A DNA stretch of 64,000 nt from Pseudomonas sp. ML2-2023-3. Its GTDB lineage: Bacteria; Pseudomonadota; Gammaproteobacteria; Pseudomonadales; Pseudomonadaceae. The stretch covers positions 1,770,501-1,834,500 of the forward strand of contig NZ_CP146343.1 in the NCBI RefSeq assembly GCF_037055275.1. The letters are read 5' to 3'. Position numbers and translations under genes: made by a program. Below, one piece after another: positions 8,841-19,616 of this stretch (position 1 is the first letter of the stretch; each line of letters opens with the position of its first letter). The notes beneath the pieces are model-generated. The model was given only the letters and a program-made list of their open reading frames with translations, made no database searches and was not told the DNA's origin.

Positions 8841-8854
8841 TTCGGAAAACCGAA
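8841..8854. promoter_or_regulatory. AauR-type upstream activating site 2 (perfect)
   Basis: TTCGGAAAACCGAA is a perfect match to TTCGG-N4-CCGAA, the element reported for AauR in P. putida. It lies about 140 bp upstream of the predicted aatJ transcription start, a usual distance for an enhancer-binding protein acting on a sigma-54 promoter. Confidence 0.75.
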
Positions 8855-8991
8855 TGAAAGATGGCGCAGGCAGTTCGCGATTCAGGTAGTCAGTGTTTTC
8901 TGGCAAACCGTTCCGATTTCATCGCGAGCAAGCGGGATCGTCATGCCCTCACCCCACAAGCAATTGAGACCTGTGGGGCGGGGGAGCAGGT
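8855..8991. other. Remaining intergenic DNA between the aat promoter region and glpD, with a REP-like fragment
   Basis: The whole gap is 8606-8991. Beyond the promoter elements, ATCGCGAGCAAGC near 8920-8935 resembles half of the REP unit at 56691-56780. No gene is supported here. Confidence 0.4.
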
Positions 8992-10530
8992 TTAAGCCGC
9001 TTCTACCTTGCGGTTTTTCAGATTCAGGGTGGCCATGTACTGGGACAGATGCGCCTGCTCTTCAGCGGTGGTAAACAGGCCCAGCTTGGTCCGGCGCCAC
9101 AGAATGTCCTGTGCATCCAGTGCCCATTCCTGGCTGCACAGGTAATCGACTTCACGGCTGTAGAGGCCACTGCCGATATGCTCGCCCATGTCGCTCAGGC
9201 CTTGTACGCCGTCCAGCAAGCGCCACGAGCGGTTGCCATAGGTGATTGCCCAGCGCTTGGCAATCGCGGCATCCAGCCAGCTGTGTTTGCTGATCAGGGC
9301 GGCGCTCAGGGCTTTTGGCGTGGTCATGTTTTCGCCGCCCGGCAATGTCGCGGTGGCGGTCCAGCTCGGCTTGATCTGGGTGAAGTAGGGCGTCAATTGG
9401 GCCATGGCCGACTCGGCCAGCTTGCGGTAAGTGGTCAGTTTGCCGCCGAACACTGACAGCAGCGGGGCTTCGCCCGGTGCGCCGGACAATGCCAGGGTGT
9501 AATCCCGGGTCACTGCTGAAGGGTTGTCGGACTCGTCGTTACACAGCGGGCGCACGCCGGAGTAAGTGCGCAGGATGTCGCTGCGGGTTACTTGTTGCTT
9601 GAAGTGGGCATTGACTACATTCAGCAGGTAGTCGGTTTCTTCTTCCGTGATGCTTACTTTGGCCGGATCGCCTGTGTATTCACGGTCGGTGGTGCCGATG
9701 ATAGTGAACTGATCCATGTAGGGAATGGTGAACACAATCCGCTGATCTTCGTTTTGCAGAATGAACGCATTGGGCGCGTCATACAGCTTGGGAACGATGA
9801 GGTGACTGCCCTGGATCAGGCGGATGCCGTAAGGCGAATCCAGCTTCAAGTCGTCTTTGATGAATTTGGCTACCCAAGGGCCAGCGGCATTGACCAAAGC
9901 TTTGCTGCGAATCGAAAACAGGCTGCCGTCAGCACGTTCCAGGTTCAATTCCCACAGCCCTTTGTTACGGCGCGCACCCACGCAGCGAGTCTGTGTATGG
10001 ACATGGGCACCTTTTTCCCGCGCGGCCATGGCGTTAAGTACTACCAGGCGAGCGTCATCGACCCAGCAGTCGGAGTACTCGAAGCCTTTGGTGATTTCTG
10101 CTTTCAACGGGCTGTCTGCACCAAACTTGAGGCTGGTGGAGCCCGCGAGTTTTTCGCGCTTGCCCAGATGGTCATACAGGAACAGCCCGGCACGGATCAT
10201 CCACGCCGGGCGCAGGTGCGGGCGATGGGGCAAGACAAAACGCATGGGTTTGACGATATGCGGTGCTTTGGACAGCAGCACTTCACGTTCAGCCAGTGCT
10301 TCTCGTACCAGGCGGAACTCGTAGTGTTCGAGGTAGCGCAAGCCGCCGTGGATCAGCTTGCTGCTGGCGGATGAGGTGTGGCTGGCCAGATCGTCTTTTT
10401 CGCAAAGGAACACAGACAAGCCGCGACCGGCTGCGTCTGCCGCAATCCCGACGCCATTGATCCCGCCGCCAATCACAGCAACGTCGTAAACCTCAGCGAG
10501 GGGGGTGGCAGGCAAGGTGGTCAGGGACAT
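8992..10530 (-). CDS. glpD: Aerobic glycerol-3-phosphate dehydrogenase GlpD
   Basis: A 512-residue FAD enzyme that oxidises sn-glycerol-3-phosphate to dihydroxyacetone phosphate at the inner membrane and feeds electrons to quinone. The N-terminus has the dinucleotide-binding GGGINGVGIA motif followed by LCEKDDLASHTSSAS. Length and domain order are normal for the family. It is the last gene of the glpF-glpK-glpR-glpD cluster and has its own promoter region with a GlpR-like site at 10573-10594. Confidence 0.96.
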   Translation of the reverse strand: MSLTTLPATPLAEVYDVAVIGGGINGVGIAADAAGRGLSVFLCEKDDLASHTSSASSKLIHGGLRYLEHYEFRLVREALAEREVLLSKAPHIVKPMRFVLPHRPHLRPAWMIRAGLFLYDHLGKREKLAGSTSLKFGADSPLKAEITKGFEYSDCWVDDARLVVLNAMAAREKGAHVHTQTRCVGARRNKGLWELNLERADGSLFSIRSKALVNAAGPWVAKFIKDDLKLDSPYGIRLIQGSHLIVPKLYDAPNAFILQNEDQRIVFTIPYMDQFTIIGTTDREYTGDPAKVSITEEETDYLLNVVNAHFKQQVTRSDILRTYSGVRPLCNDESDNPSAVTRDYTLALSGAPGEAPLLSVFGGKLTTYRKLAESAMAQLTPYFTQIKPSWTATATLPGGENMTTPKALSAALISKHSWLDAAIAKRWAITYGNRSWRLLDGVQGLSDMGEHIGSGLYSREVDYLCSQEWALDAQDILWRRTKLGLFTTAEEQAHLSQYMATLNLKNRKVEAA

Positions 10531-10572
10531 AAATGGGCCTCGCGTTCTTTACGCATATTTGAATGTGAACAC

Positions 10573-10594
10573 TAATGTTCATTTTCGAAAATAT
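10573..10594 (-). promoter_or_regulatory. Candidate GlpR operator upstream of glpD
   Basis: The plus-strand sequence TAATGTTCATTTTCGAAAAT(AT) is nearly the same as the one 14170-14193 upstream of glpF; both contain TAATRTTCA, a two-base variation and TTCGAAAA. A motif shared only by the two promoters of one regulon, next to glpR, is the expected picture for a DeoR-family repressor site. Confidence 0.55.
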
Positions 10595-10706
10595 TAGCGG
10601 ATAAAGGCGAGGGTAGCCAGCACCCTTCGATTGAAAAAACTCATCGAAGGGGGGTTAAAAGAAGAATATCGAACATTTTGGATGGGCAGATGAACCTGCG
10701 GGCCGG

Positions 10707-11462
10707 TTACACCACTTCCAGGCGGATCTTGTTTTGAGCCAGGAGTTGCGCGAGTTCGGGCACGGGCGGCTGGTCGGTGACCAGGCAATCAATCAGGGTG
10801 ATCGGGCCCAGCCGTACCATCGCATTGCGGCCGAACTTGCTGGAGTCGGCTGCCAGGATCGTTTGTCTGGCGTTGGCGATAATCGCCTGTGAGACGCGAA
10901 CTTCCTGATAGTCGAAGTCCAGCAGGCTACCGTCGGAGTCGATGCCGCTGATACCGACCAGTGCAAAGTCGAACTTGAACTGGTTGATGAAATCGACACT
11001 GGCCTGGCCAACGATACCGCCATCGCGGCGTACGTTGCCGCCTGCGATCAGGACTTCAAAGTCATCCTTGGCACTCAGGATTGAAGCCACGTGCAGGTTG
11101 TTGGTGATGATTTTCAGGTGGTTGTGATTGAGCAGCGCCCGTGCAATCGACTCGGTGGTGGTGCCGATATTGATGAAAATCGAGGCGTGATCAGGGATCT
11201 GGGCGGCAATGGCTTCGCCAATGCGGCGCTTTTCGTCGCGCATCTGGTCTGCGCGCATGGCGTAGGCAGTGTTTTCAACGCTGGAGTCATAGGCGGCTCC
11301 ACCGTGGTAACGGCGTAGCAGATCGGCTTCTGCCAGTTGATTGATGTCGCGGCGAATGGTCTGCGGTGTGACGATGAACAGCTGAGCCATTTCCTCGATG
11401 CTGACATAACCGCGCTCGCGTACGAGTTCGAGGATCTGCTGCTGGCGTGGAGGCAGATTCAT
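10707..11462 (-). CDS. glpR: DeoR-family glycerol-3-phosphate regulon repressor GlpR
   Basis: A 251-residue repressor. The N-terminal winged helix contains [19 protein letters not shown] and the C-terminal sensor domain has the DeoR-type GGNVRRDGG and AADSSKFG motifs. A start 36 bases upstream is open, but the ATG at 11462 follows AAGGAAA and gives the standard N-terminus [10 protein letters not shown]. It lies between glpK and glpD on the same strand and should repress both the glpFK and glpD promoters until glycerol-3-phosphate accumulates. Confidence 0.93.
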   Translation of the reverse strand: MNLPPRQQQILELVRERGYVSIEEMAQLFIVTPQTIRRDINQLAEADLLRRYHGGAAYDSSVENTAYAMRADQMRDEKRRIGEAIAAQIPDHASIFINIGTTTESIARALLNHNHLKIITNNLHVASILSAKDDFEVLIAGGNVRRDGGIVGQASVDFINQFKFDFALVGISGIDSDGSLLDFDYQEVRVSQAIIANARQTILAADSSKFGRNAMVRLGPITLIDCLVTDQPPVPELAQLLAQNKIRLEVV

Positions 11463-11554
11463 TGATTTTCCTTTGGGCGGCGAAGCAAATTCGCCCATGA
11501 TGCCGCAGGAAAGCGCCGCCTGCTACTCGCAGGTGCCATCAAATATTGAAGCGA

Positions 11555-11579
11555 CTGCGGGCGCCAATGGCGCCCGCAG
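11555..11579. terminator. GC-rich hairpin after glpK
   Basis: CTGCGGGCGCC and GGCGCCCGCAG form a perfect 11-bp stem with an AAT loop, about 20 nt after the glpK stop on the minus strand. The following bases are only moderately U-rich, so it may attenuate rather than fully terminate transcription into glpR. Confidence 0.5.
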
Positions 11580-11598
11580 CAGTTATTGCCCGGTAGGC

Positions 11599-14045
<2,447 letters not shown>

Positions 14046-14059
14046 CTGAAGCCTCGTTA

Positions 14060-14067
14060 TTGTTGTT
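14060..14067 (-). promoter_or_regulatory. Hfq/Crc CA motif in the glpF leader
   Basis: The coding strand reads AACAACAA, an exact AAnAAnAA motif, 15-22 nt upstream of the glpF ATG and next to the CGAGG ribosome binding site. In Pseudomonas such sites bind Hfq-Crc and block translation while preferred carbon sources are present. Confidence 0.6.
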
Positions 14068-14169
14068 TTTAGACGTTATCAATCAGGGTGGCGGCGCGCC
14101 TTGGTCTGATCGGGTAATTGCGTACCATTGATTTCAGCATGTAGGTAAAGTCGTACAAAAGTTGAATGC

Positions 14170-14193
14170 TAATATTCAGATTCGAAAAAATAT
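14170..14193 (-). promoter_or_regulatory. Candidate GlpR operator upstream of glpF
   Basis: TAATATTCAGATTCGAAAAA (continuing ATAT) on the plus strand matches the site upstream of glpD at most positions. Its place, 125-148 bp before glpF, suits a repressor of the glpFK promoter. Confidence 0.55.
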
Positions 14194-14426
14194 AGACAAG
14201 AAACGCTGCTGTCAAAGGTCGAAAGTGAACGGGTATTCACATTCTGACTTTAGAACGGGGGTGTAGTACTGGTTTTTCTGTAAGAAAACACTACGAATTG
14301 GTAGGTTGGCGTGTAACGTTTCAGCTAAATGCATGGCGCAAAGCCCCGTGCCAGCGCGTTTTTTACGGGCCAATAGCCTAAAATCGGCCATCAGTTTTCT
14401 TTTACTCATTCAAGACTGGAGCTGTC

Positions 14427-14897
14427 ATGACGCCTGCATTGGACCTGCTGAAAAAAGTTCGCGCCGAACATCGTGTGCATAGCTATGAACATGATCCAAA
14501 AGCGGCATCCTATGGGTTGGAGGCCGCAGAAAAGCTTGGCCTGGAACCTGCTCAGGTGTTCAAGACGTTGCTGGCCAGCAGTGAGAAGGGGGAGTTATTG
14601 GTCGCTGTGGTACCGGTCGTCGGAAGCCTTGATTTAAAAGCCCTCGCACACGCTGCCGGGGTCAAAAAAGTCGAAATGGCGGACCCGGCGGCAGCTCAGC
14701 GTTCAACAGGGTATTTGTTGGGAGGCATCAGTCCGCTGGGGCAGAAGAAGCGACTGCGCACCTTTATCGATAAAAGTGCTGAAGGTTTTGCGACTATTTT
14801 TGTCAGCGCCGGACGACGCGGGCTGGAAGTGGAACTGGCGCCTGGGGTGCTGGCAGAGCATACGCAGGCGCAGTTTGCAGAGGTAGGTCGGGTGTAA
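14427..14897 (+). CDS. ybaK: Cys-tRNA(Pro)/Cys-tRNA(Cys) deacylase YbaK
   Basis: A 156-residue YbaK/EbsC-family protein. It hydrolyses misacylated Cys-tRNA(Pro), preventing cysteine from being inserted at proline codons. The conserved Lys of the catalytic pocket lies in VFKTLL and the family GGISPLGQKK motif is present. The length is normal. It stands alone between the glycerol cluster and a convergent ABC ATPase gene. Confidence 0.92.
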   Translation: MTPALDLLKKVRAEHRVHSYEHDPKAASYGLEAAEKLGLEPAQVFKTLLASSEKGELLVAVVPVVGSLDLKALAHAAGVKKVEMADPAAAQRSTGYLLGGISPLGQKKRLRTFIDKSAEGFATIFVSAGRRGLEVELAPGVLAEHTQAQFAEVGRV

Positions 14898-14920
14898 GCG
14901 CAAATTGTTGTGGTAAGGGA

Positions 14921-16030
14921 TTACTGAGCGGTGCTGAAACGCCTTACACCTGATTCGGAGTGCGGGATTTGCGCAGCAACGCTGCCGCTGGTTTGAAACA
15001 TCACCAGATGCTCGGCTGCTACGCGAATGCCCACTTGCGCCCCAGGCAAGTGATCGGCGTGGCTCGGGAAAATCGATTCCAGCTGGCTTCCTGTAGGCAG
15101 TTGCAGGCGGTACAGGGTGGAGGCGCCGAGGAATGTCTTGCCAATAATCCGGGCTTTCAAATCGCTGTCCGGCGCGTAGACGATATCGTCCGGACGCAGC
15201 AACACATCGACTGCGCCGCCAGTCGGCCAGGTGTATGCGCGGTTGCCGCGTAAAACCCCCAGCTCGGTTTGCACCGACTCAGGGCTTAGTAACTGGCCCC
15301 GAATGAAGTAGCCCTGACCGATAAAACTCGCCACAAAAGGTGTCTGAGGTTCGTGGTACAGGTTGTAGGGCGTATCCCACTGTTCAAGGCGGCCTTCCTT
15401 GAAGACACCGACATGGTCGCTCACAGCGAAGGCTTCTTCCTGGTCATGTGTTACCAAAATCGCACTGGTGCCCCGTGCTTTCAGGATATCTCGCACTTCA
15501 TGGCTGAGTTTGCGTCGCAACTCGCCATCGAGGTTGGAAAACGGCTCATCCAGCAGGAGTAATTGAGGTTCGGGTGCCAATGCACGTGCAAGGGCGACAC
15601 GTTGCTGCTGGCCGCCGGAAAGCTCGTGGGGGAAGCGTTTGCCGAGCTGCTTGAGATTGACCAGTTCAAGCAGCTCTTCGGTCACGCGATCCTTGTTCGG
15701 ATGATTGCGAATCCCGAACGCAATGTTGTCGGCCACGCTCAGGTGCGGAAACAGGGCGTAGTCCTGAAACACCATGCCGATACGACGTTTCTCTGGGGCC
15801 AAGGTAAAGCCAGCACTTGAAATGACCTCCCCAGCCAGCCTGATTTCACCCTGATGCACCGGCTCAAAACCGGCAATAGCGCGCAGTGTGGTGGTTTTGC
15901 CACAGCCCGATGAGCCCAGCAAGCAGCCAATATCTCCAGCATTGAGGTGCAGGTTGAGGTTTTGTACGACGCTCTGGCCCTGATACCCACAGGCCAGATC
16001 GCTAAGGTTGAGCAATAACGGCTGACTCAT
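14921..16030 (-). CDS. ABC transporter ATP-binding protein (Fe3+/polyamine PotA-FbpC type)
   Basis: A 369-residue ATPase with Walker [10 protein letters not shown], signature LSGGQQQR and Walker [13 protein letters not shown], followed by a C-terminal TOBE-like regulatory domain from about residue 240. The domain order matches FbpC/PotA-type importers. No permease or binding-protein gene is adjacent, so the partner is elsewhere and the substrate (iron, thiamine, polyamine or sulfate) cannot be assigned. The ATG overlaps the argF stop by four bases, so it is co-transcribed with argF, as in other pseudomonads. Confidence 0.85.
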   Translation of the reverse strand: MSQPLLLNLSDLACGYQGQSVVQNLNLHLNAGDIGCLLGSSGCGKTTTLRAIAGFEPVHQGEIRLAGEVISSAGFTLAPEKRRIGMVFQDYALFPHLSVADNIAFGIRNHPNKDRVTEELLELVNLKQLGKRFPHELSGGQQQRVALARALAPEPQLLLLDEPFSNLDGELRRKLSHEVRDILKARGTSAILVTHDQEEAFAVSDHVGVFKEGRLEQWDTPYNLYHEPQTPFVASFIGQGYFIRGQLLSPESVQTELGVLRGNRAYTWPTGGAVDVLLRPDDIVYAPDSDLKARIIGKTFLGASTLYRLQLPTGSQLESIFPSHADHLPGAQVGIRVAAEHLVMFQTSGSVAAQIPHSESGVRRFSTAQ

Positions 16031-16947
16031 GCGGGTTGGTACGCCGGTTGGACAAGGAATTCGAGCAGCGCTTTTTGCGCATGCAGGCGGTTTTCAGCTT
16101 GATCCCATGCCACGGAGCGGGGGTCATCCAGCAAATCGAGGCTGATCTCTTCGCCACGGTGAGCGGGAAGGCAGTGCATGAACAGCACGTCGTCGGCAGC
16201 CAGGTCGAGCAGGGCCCGGTTGACCTGGTACGGAGCAAACAGTTGCAGGCGCTTGGCGGTTTCTTCTTCCTGGCCCATGGAGGTCCACACGTCAGTGCTG
16301 ACCAGATGGGCGCCAATCACGGCATCACGAGGATCGCGAACGATAGTCACGCGATCACCGGCTTGAGCCACGAACTGCGGGTTGGGCTCATAGCCTTCAG
16401 GGCAGGCAACACGCAGCTTGAAGTCAAACTGGATGGCCGCTTCTATATAGCTGTTGCACATGTTGTTGCCATCACCGATCCAGGCCACGGTTTTGCCTTT
16501 GATCGATCCGCGATGTTCCTGAAACGTTTGCATGTCGGCCAGCAACTGGCAAGGGTGCAGATCGTCTGACAGACCATTGATAACAGGTACGCGGGAGTTG
16601 GCCGAAAACTCGGTCAGGGTGCTGTGTGCGAAGGTGCGGATCATGACGGCGTCAAGCATGCGCGACATCACGATGGCGCAGTCACCGATTGGCTCGCCAC
16701 GGCCCAGTTGGGTGTCGCGAGGGGACAGAAAAATGGCCTGGCCACCCAGCTGGATCATGCCTGCTTCAAATGACAGACGGGTACGGGTCGATGATTTCTC
16801 GAAAATCATGCCCAGCACGCGACCTTTCAGAGGTTCGAAGAGAACGCCGCGTTGACGCAGGTCCTTCAGCTCGATACCGCGACGAATCACGCTGACTAGC
16901 TCTTCGGGCGTGCAATCCATCAGGGAGAGAAAGTGCCTTGCGCTCAT
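16027..16947 (-). CDS. argF: Ornithine carbamoyltransferase ArgF
   Basis: A 306-residue anabolic enzyme that makes citrulline from ornithine and carbamoyl phosphate. It contains the carbamoyl-phosphate motif SSTRTR, the ornithine loop and the HCLP active-site motif. Two adjacent ATGs are possible (16950 and 16947); the second gives the usual N-terminus [12 protein letters not shown] sigma-70 promoter and an ArgR-type operator lie at 17053-17089, so the gene should be repressed when arginine is abundant. Confidence 0.95.
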   Translation of the reverse strand: MSARHFLSLMDCTPEELVSVIRRGIELKDLRQRGVLFEPLKGRVLGMIFEKSSTRTRLSFEAGMIQLGGQAIFLSPRDTQLGRGEPIGDCAIVMSRMLDAVMIRTFAHSTLTEFSANSRVPVINGLSDDLHPCQLLADMQTFQEHRGSIKGKTVAWIGDGNNMCNSYIEAAIQFDFKLRVACPEGYEPNPQFVAQAGDRVTIVRDPRDAVIGAHLVSTDVWTSMGQEEETAKRLQLFAPYQVNRALLDLAADDVLFMHCLPAHRGEEISLDLLDDPRSVAWDQAENRLHAQKALLEFLVQPAYQPA

Positions 16948-17333
16948 CATTAACTACCTTTTTTGCAACGACCGCAGATGCTCAAAGCCGGGGTTTTCGG
17001 AAAAACGGGCGAGACCTGCGGCGAAAGCCGCACGGGGCGACGAAATAGGGGAAGGCGCGATCTTATAAGGAAATGTCGCGTCTTGCCAATAAGGGTCACG
17101 TGTATAGAGGTTTGAGCGAGTCTTGCGCTGCACGAGCCACTCAGGTGGTATGCCTCACCTCAGCTGTCCATTTGTACACTGCCGTGGCGTTGCTTGGCAA
17201 TTGCGCGGGGCATTTGGAGAGGCGTGAGGGGCCGACTATTGTCTGTCGGGGAGACCGAGCGTCACGCTCGGCTTTCCGTTACAATGCGCCACCGTGCCGA
17301 CATCTGAGTCGGAAAGTTCAGCCGAGGTGCTCC
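16948..17333. other. Intergenic region argF-grxD
   Basis: A divergent gap of about 385 bp. It contains the argF promoter with its ArgR site and, towards grxD, an untranslated stretch with no supported gene. An in-frame upstream extension of grxD from 17073 lacks family likeness and is not taken as coding. Confidence 0.5.
17053..17089 (-). promoter_or_regulatory. ArgR operator overlapping the argF promoter
   Basis: The plus strand holds AGGCGC-N8-AA-N5-TGTCGC-N8-AA, with the two half-sites starting at 17053 and 17074, exactly 21 bp apart. This is the tandem TGTCGC-N8-AA arrangement known for Pseudomonas ArgR. The minus-strand promoter (-35 TTGGCA at 17084-17089, 16-bp spacer, -10 TATAAG at 17062-17067) lies fully inside the operator, consistent with repression. 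Confidence 0.7.
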
Positions 17334-17675
17334 ATGGATATCATCGAAACTATTAAAGACCAGATTGCGAACAACACCATTCTGCTCTACATGAAAGGCT
17401 CCCCGAATGCCCCGCAGTGCGGCTTTTCGGCCAAGGCTGCCCAGGCAGTCATGGGTTGTGGCGAGAAGTTCGCTTACGTGGACATCCTTCAGAACCCGGA
17501 AATCCGCGCCAATCTGCCGAAGTACGCTAACTGGCCAACTTTCCCGCAACTGTGGGTCGGTGGTGAGTTGGTGGGTGGTAGCGACATCATGGCTGAAATG
17601 GCCGCCGATGGTTCTTTGCAGGCTTTGATCAAAGAAGCTGTCGAGAAAGCTGCTGCAAACAAGACTGAAGCCTGA
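17334..17675 (+). CDS. grxD: Monothiol glutaredoxin GrxD
   Basis: A 113-residue CGFS-type glutaredoxin that carries and transfers [2Fe-2S] clusters. The active site CGFS and the glutathione-binding WPTFPQLW and GGSDIM segments are visible. The open frame extends 87 codons upstream, but the ATG at 17334 gives the standard start MDIIETIKDQI and length. It lies next to bacterioferritin genes, fitting a role in iron and cluster homeostasis. A strong terminator follows. Confidence 0.95.
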   Translation: MDIIETIKDQIANNTILLYMKGSPNAPQCGFSAKAAQAVMGCGEKFAYVDILQNPEIRANLPKYANWPTFPQLWVGGELVGGSDIMAEMAADGSLQALIKEAVEKAAANKTEA

Positions 17676-17713
17676 TGTCAGTCGCGTAGTTACAGTTGTT
17701 ATGTAACACGCAT

Positions 17714-17753
17714 AAAAAAGCCCCGCCCCGTGATAAACAGGGCGGGGCTTTTT
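17714..17753. terminator. Bidirectional terminator between grxD and bfr
   Basis: AAAAAGCCCCGCCC pairs with GGGCGGGGCTTTTT around an 11-base loop. Flanking A and T runs make it work for both convergent genes. Confidence 0.9.
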
Positions 17754-17765
17754 AATGGCTGTTAG

Positions 17766-18236
17766 TTACTCACCCATTTGAGATTGCAGGTAATTCTCAA
17801 TCCCTACTTTATCGATCAGGCCCAGTTGAGTTTCCAGCCAGTCGATATGTTCTTCTTCGGATTCCAGGATATCTTCCAGCATTTCGCGGCTGCCAAAGTC
17901 ACCGACAACTTCACAATGGGCGATAGCAGCTTTGAGGTCGGCGTGGCCGGTCTTCTCAATACGCAGGTCGCACTCGAGCATTTCCTTGGTGTGTTCGCCG
18001 ATGTGCAGCTTGCCCAGATCTTGTACGTTCGGCAGGCCTTCCAGGAACAGGATGCGCTTGATCAGCTTGTCCGCGTGCTTCATCTCGTCGATGGATTCGT
18101 GGTACTCGTGAGCACCCAACTTTTCCAGGCCCCAATCCTGATACATACGTGCATGCAGGAAGTATTGGTTGATAGCGACCAGTTCGTTGCCGAGAATTTT
18201 GTTGAGATGCTGGATAACTGAAATGTCGCCTTTCAT
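17766..18236 (-). CDS. bfrB: Bacterioferritin (haem-binding, ferroxidase-competent)
   Basis: A 156-residue 24-mer-forming iron store. Met52, the axial haem ligand shared between subunits, is present (DEMKHAD). All six di-iron ferroxidase ligands are in place: Glu18, Glu51, His54, Glu94, Glu127 and His130. This makes it the BfrB-type bacterioferritin, not a ferritin without haem. The gene stands beside bfd, whose product reduces and releases the stored iron, and near grxD. Confidence 0.94.
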   Translation of the reverse strand: MKGDISVIQHLNKILGNELVAINQYFLHARMYQDWGLEKLGAHEYHESIDEMKHADKLIKRILFLEGLPNVQDLGKLHIGEHTKEMLECDLRIEKTGHADLKAAIAHCEVVGDFGSREMLEDILESEEEHIDWLETQLGLIDKVGIENYLQSQMGE

Positions 18237-18392
18237 GGCTGGGGCCTGCCTTAATTAACTGTATATACGGCAGAGTTTGATCCGCACGTTGCAGACTGTC
18301 AAACCTAAGTATTTGAATAATATATGAAAATTAATCGGAATAAGAATGTTTGTGTTCCGCGTCTCGGGGCTAACCACTTGAATTTTAGGCAT

Positions 18393-18421
18393 AAAAAAAC
18401 CGGACACTAAGTCCGGTTCTT
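18393..18421 (-). terminator. Terminator after bfd
   Basis: On the minus strand ACCGGAC and GTCCGGT form a stem around five bases, followed by seven Ts. It lies 15 nt after the bfd stop and separates bfd from bfrB. Confidence 0.85.
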
Positions 18422-18434
18422 TGAAATCTGTACA

Positions 18435-18653
18435 TTACGCAGCTGAAAATTCAACCGGGAAACTCATTGCGGCCTGACTGGTTTGCAGTGAAGCCAGGGT
18501 TTCGCGAACCACTTGCTTGGCCAGGCATGCACATTTACCGCATTGGCTAGCGACACCTGTTGCTTCGCGCACTTCGCGGTAGCTGCAGCAACCCTCGTAG
18601 ATTGCGTCGCGAATTTTTCCATCGGTGACGCCAGTGCAAAGGCAAACGTACAT
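18435..18653 (-). CDS. bfd: Bacterioferritin-associated ferredoxin Bfd
   Basis: A 72-residue [2Fe-2S] protein with ligands Cys4, Cys6, Cys38 and Cys41. It binds bacterioferritin and passes electrons to its haem so that stored ferric iron is reduced and released. The open frame starts 22 codons earlier, but MYVCLCTGVTDG at 18653 is the invariant family N-terminus. A Fur-box-like sequence lies 51-65 bp upstream, so expression should rise in iron starvation. Confidence 0.94.
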   Translation of the reverse strand: MYVCLCTGVTDGKIRDAIYEGCCSYREVREATGVASQCGKCACLAKQVVRETLASLQTSQAAMSFPVEFSAA

Positions 18654-18703
18654 AAATAAGAACCATCGCTGGTTGGGATTCAATTCAAGGATCTTAATGT
18701 TAA

Positions 18704-18718
18704 CGAGAATGATTGTCA
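18704..18718 (-). promoter_or_regulatory. Fur box upstream of bfd
   Basis: CGAGAATGATTGTCA matches the 7-1-7 Fur inverted repeat TGAGAATnATTCTCA at 12 of 14 defined positions. Its distance to bfd and the role of Bfd in iron release make iron repression the natural reading. Confidence 0.75.
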
Positions 18719-18935
18719 AAGTACCTTGAGTCTCAATTGAGGCTTGTGGGCGCTGTGCTGACGAACGGTCTCGATGATTCTGCCTTCAGGGCCTGAAAAA
18801 GGGTTAAGGCCCGTCCAGACGGGCGGTGTATGATGACCGGTCATTTTCACGCAGGAGCGGGTCGGCTGAGTACCATTAACCGATGGTGGCACCGACCGGA
18901 TCCTGTTTTTCACGCAGCACACCAGGAGATATCCA

Positions 18936-19538
18936 ATGAGCGTACTCGTAGGCAAACAAGCCCCTGACTTCACCGTCGCAGCCGTACTTGGCAATGGCGA
19001 AATCGTTGACAGCTTCACACTGTCCACCGCCATCAAAGGTAAATATGGCCTGGTGTTCTTCTACCCGCTGGACTTCACTTTCGTTTGCCCGTCCGAGCTG
19101 ATCGCTCTGGACCACCGCATCCCTGAGTTCCAGGCGCGTAACGTTGAAGTGGTTGCCGTGTCGATCGACTCCCATTTCACCCACAACGCATGGCGCAATA
19201 CTCCAGTGAACAATGGCGGCATCGGCCAGGTGAAATACACCATGGCTGCCGACATCAATCACGCAATCTGCAAGGCCTATGACGTTGAAAACGAAGGCGG
19301 CGTGGCACTGCGCGGCGCGTTCCTGATCGACGACAAGGGCGTTGTACGCTCCCAGATCGTCAACGACCTGCCACTGGGCCGTAACATGGACGAGCTGCTG
19401 CGTCTGGTTGACGCTCTGCAATTCCACGAAGAGCACGGCGAAGTTTGCCCTGCCAACTGGAAAAAAGGCGACAAAGGCATGACCGCTTCGACCGCAGGTG
19501 TTGCAGCGTACCTGACCGAGAATGCTGACCAGCTGTAA
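18936..19538 (+). CDS. Typical 2-Cys peroxiredoxin (AhpC/Tsa family)
   Basis: A 200-residue thiol peroxidase. The peroxidatic Cys51 lies in FTFVCPSEL and the resolving Cys171 in GEVCPANW, so it forms the inter-subunit disulfide of typical 2-Cys peroxiredoxins. It reduces hydrogen peroxide, alkyl peroxides and possibly peroxynitrite with thioredoxin or AhpF as electron donor; no ahpF is adjacent. The ribosome binding site AGGAGA precedes the ATG. A hairpin terminator follows. It lies next to the iron-storage genes, a common association. Confidence 0.93.
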   Translation: MSVLVGKQAPDFTVAAVLGNGEIVDSFTLSTAIKGKYGLVFFYPLDFTFVCPSELIALDHRIPEFQARNVEVVAVSIDSHFTHNAWRNTPVNNGGIGQVKYTMAADINHAICKAYDVENEGGVALRGAFLIDDKGVVRSQIVNDLPLGRNMDELLRLVDALQFHEEHGEVCPANWKKGDKGMTASTAGVAAYLTENADQL

Positions 19539-19555
19539 GCGTCAGTTTCAGGCAT

Positions 19556-19588
19556 AAAAAAACCGGACCCAGTGTCCGGTTTTTTTTA
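19556..19588. terminator. Terminator between the peroxiredoxin gene and rnt
   Basis: ACCGGAC-CCAGT-GTCCGGT flanked by seven As and eight Ts; usable from both sides for convergent genes. It is nearly the same as the bfd terminator at 18393-18421. Confidence 0.9.
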
Positions 19589-19616
19589 GGGCGCGATGAA
19601 AGCCTGAACGACAGGA

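Larger units (their letters stand above)
14046..14426. other. Intergenic region glpF-ybaK
   Basis: A 381-bp divergent gap. It holds the glpF leader with the CA motif and the GlpR-like site; the rest presumably carries the glpF and ybaK promoters. A 65-codon frame on the minus strand (14212-14409) has no ribosome binding site and no family likeness and is not called. Confidence 0.5.

Noticed and set aside
8631..8906. 91-codon minus-strand frame upstream of aatJ
   Set aside because: It covers the sigma-54 promoter and both AauR sites, which are better supported.
14212..14409. 65-codon minus-strand frame between glpF and ybaK
   Set aside because: No ribosome binding site, no family likeness, and it ends just beside the glpF operator region.
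17073..17333. Upstream extension of grxD
   Set aside because: The frame is open for 87 extra codons, but the translated extension has no family likeness and overlaps the argF operator.
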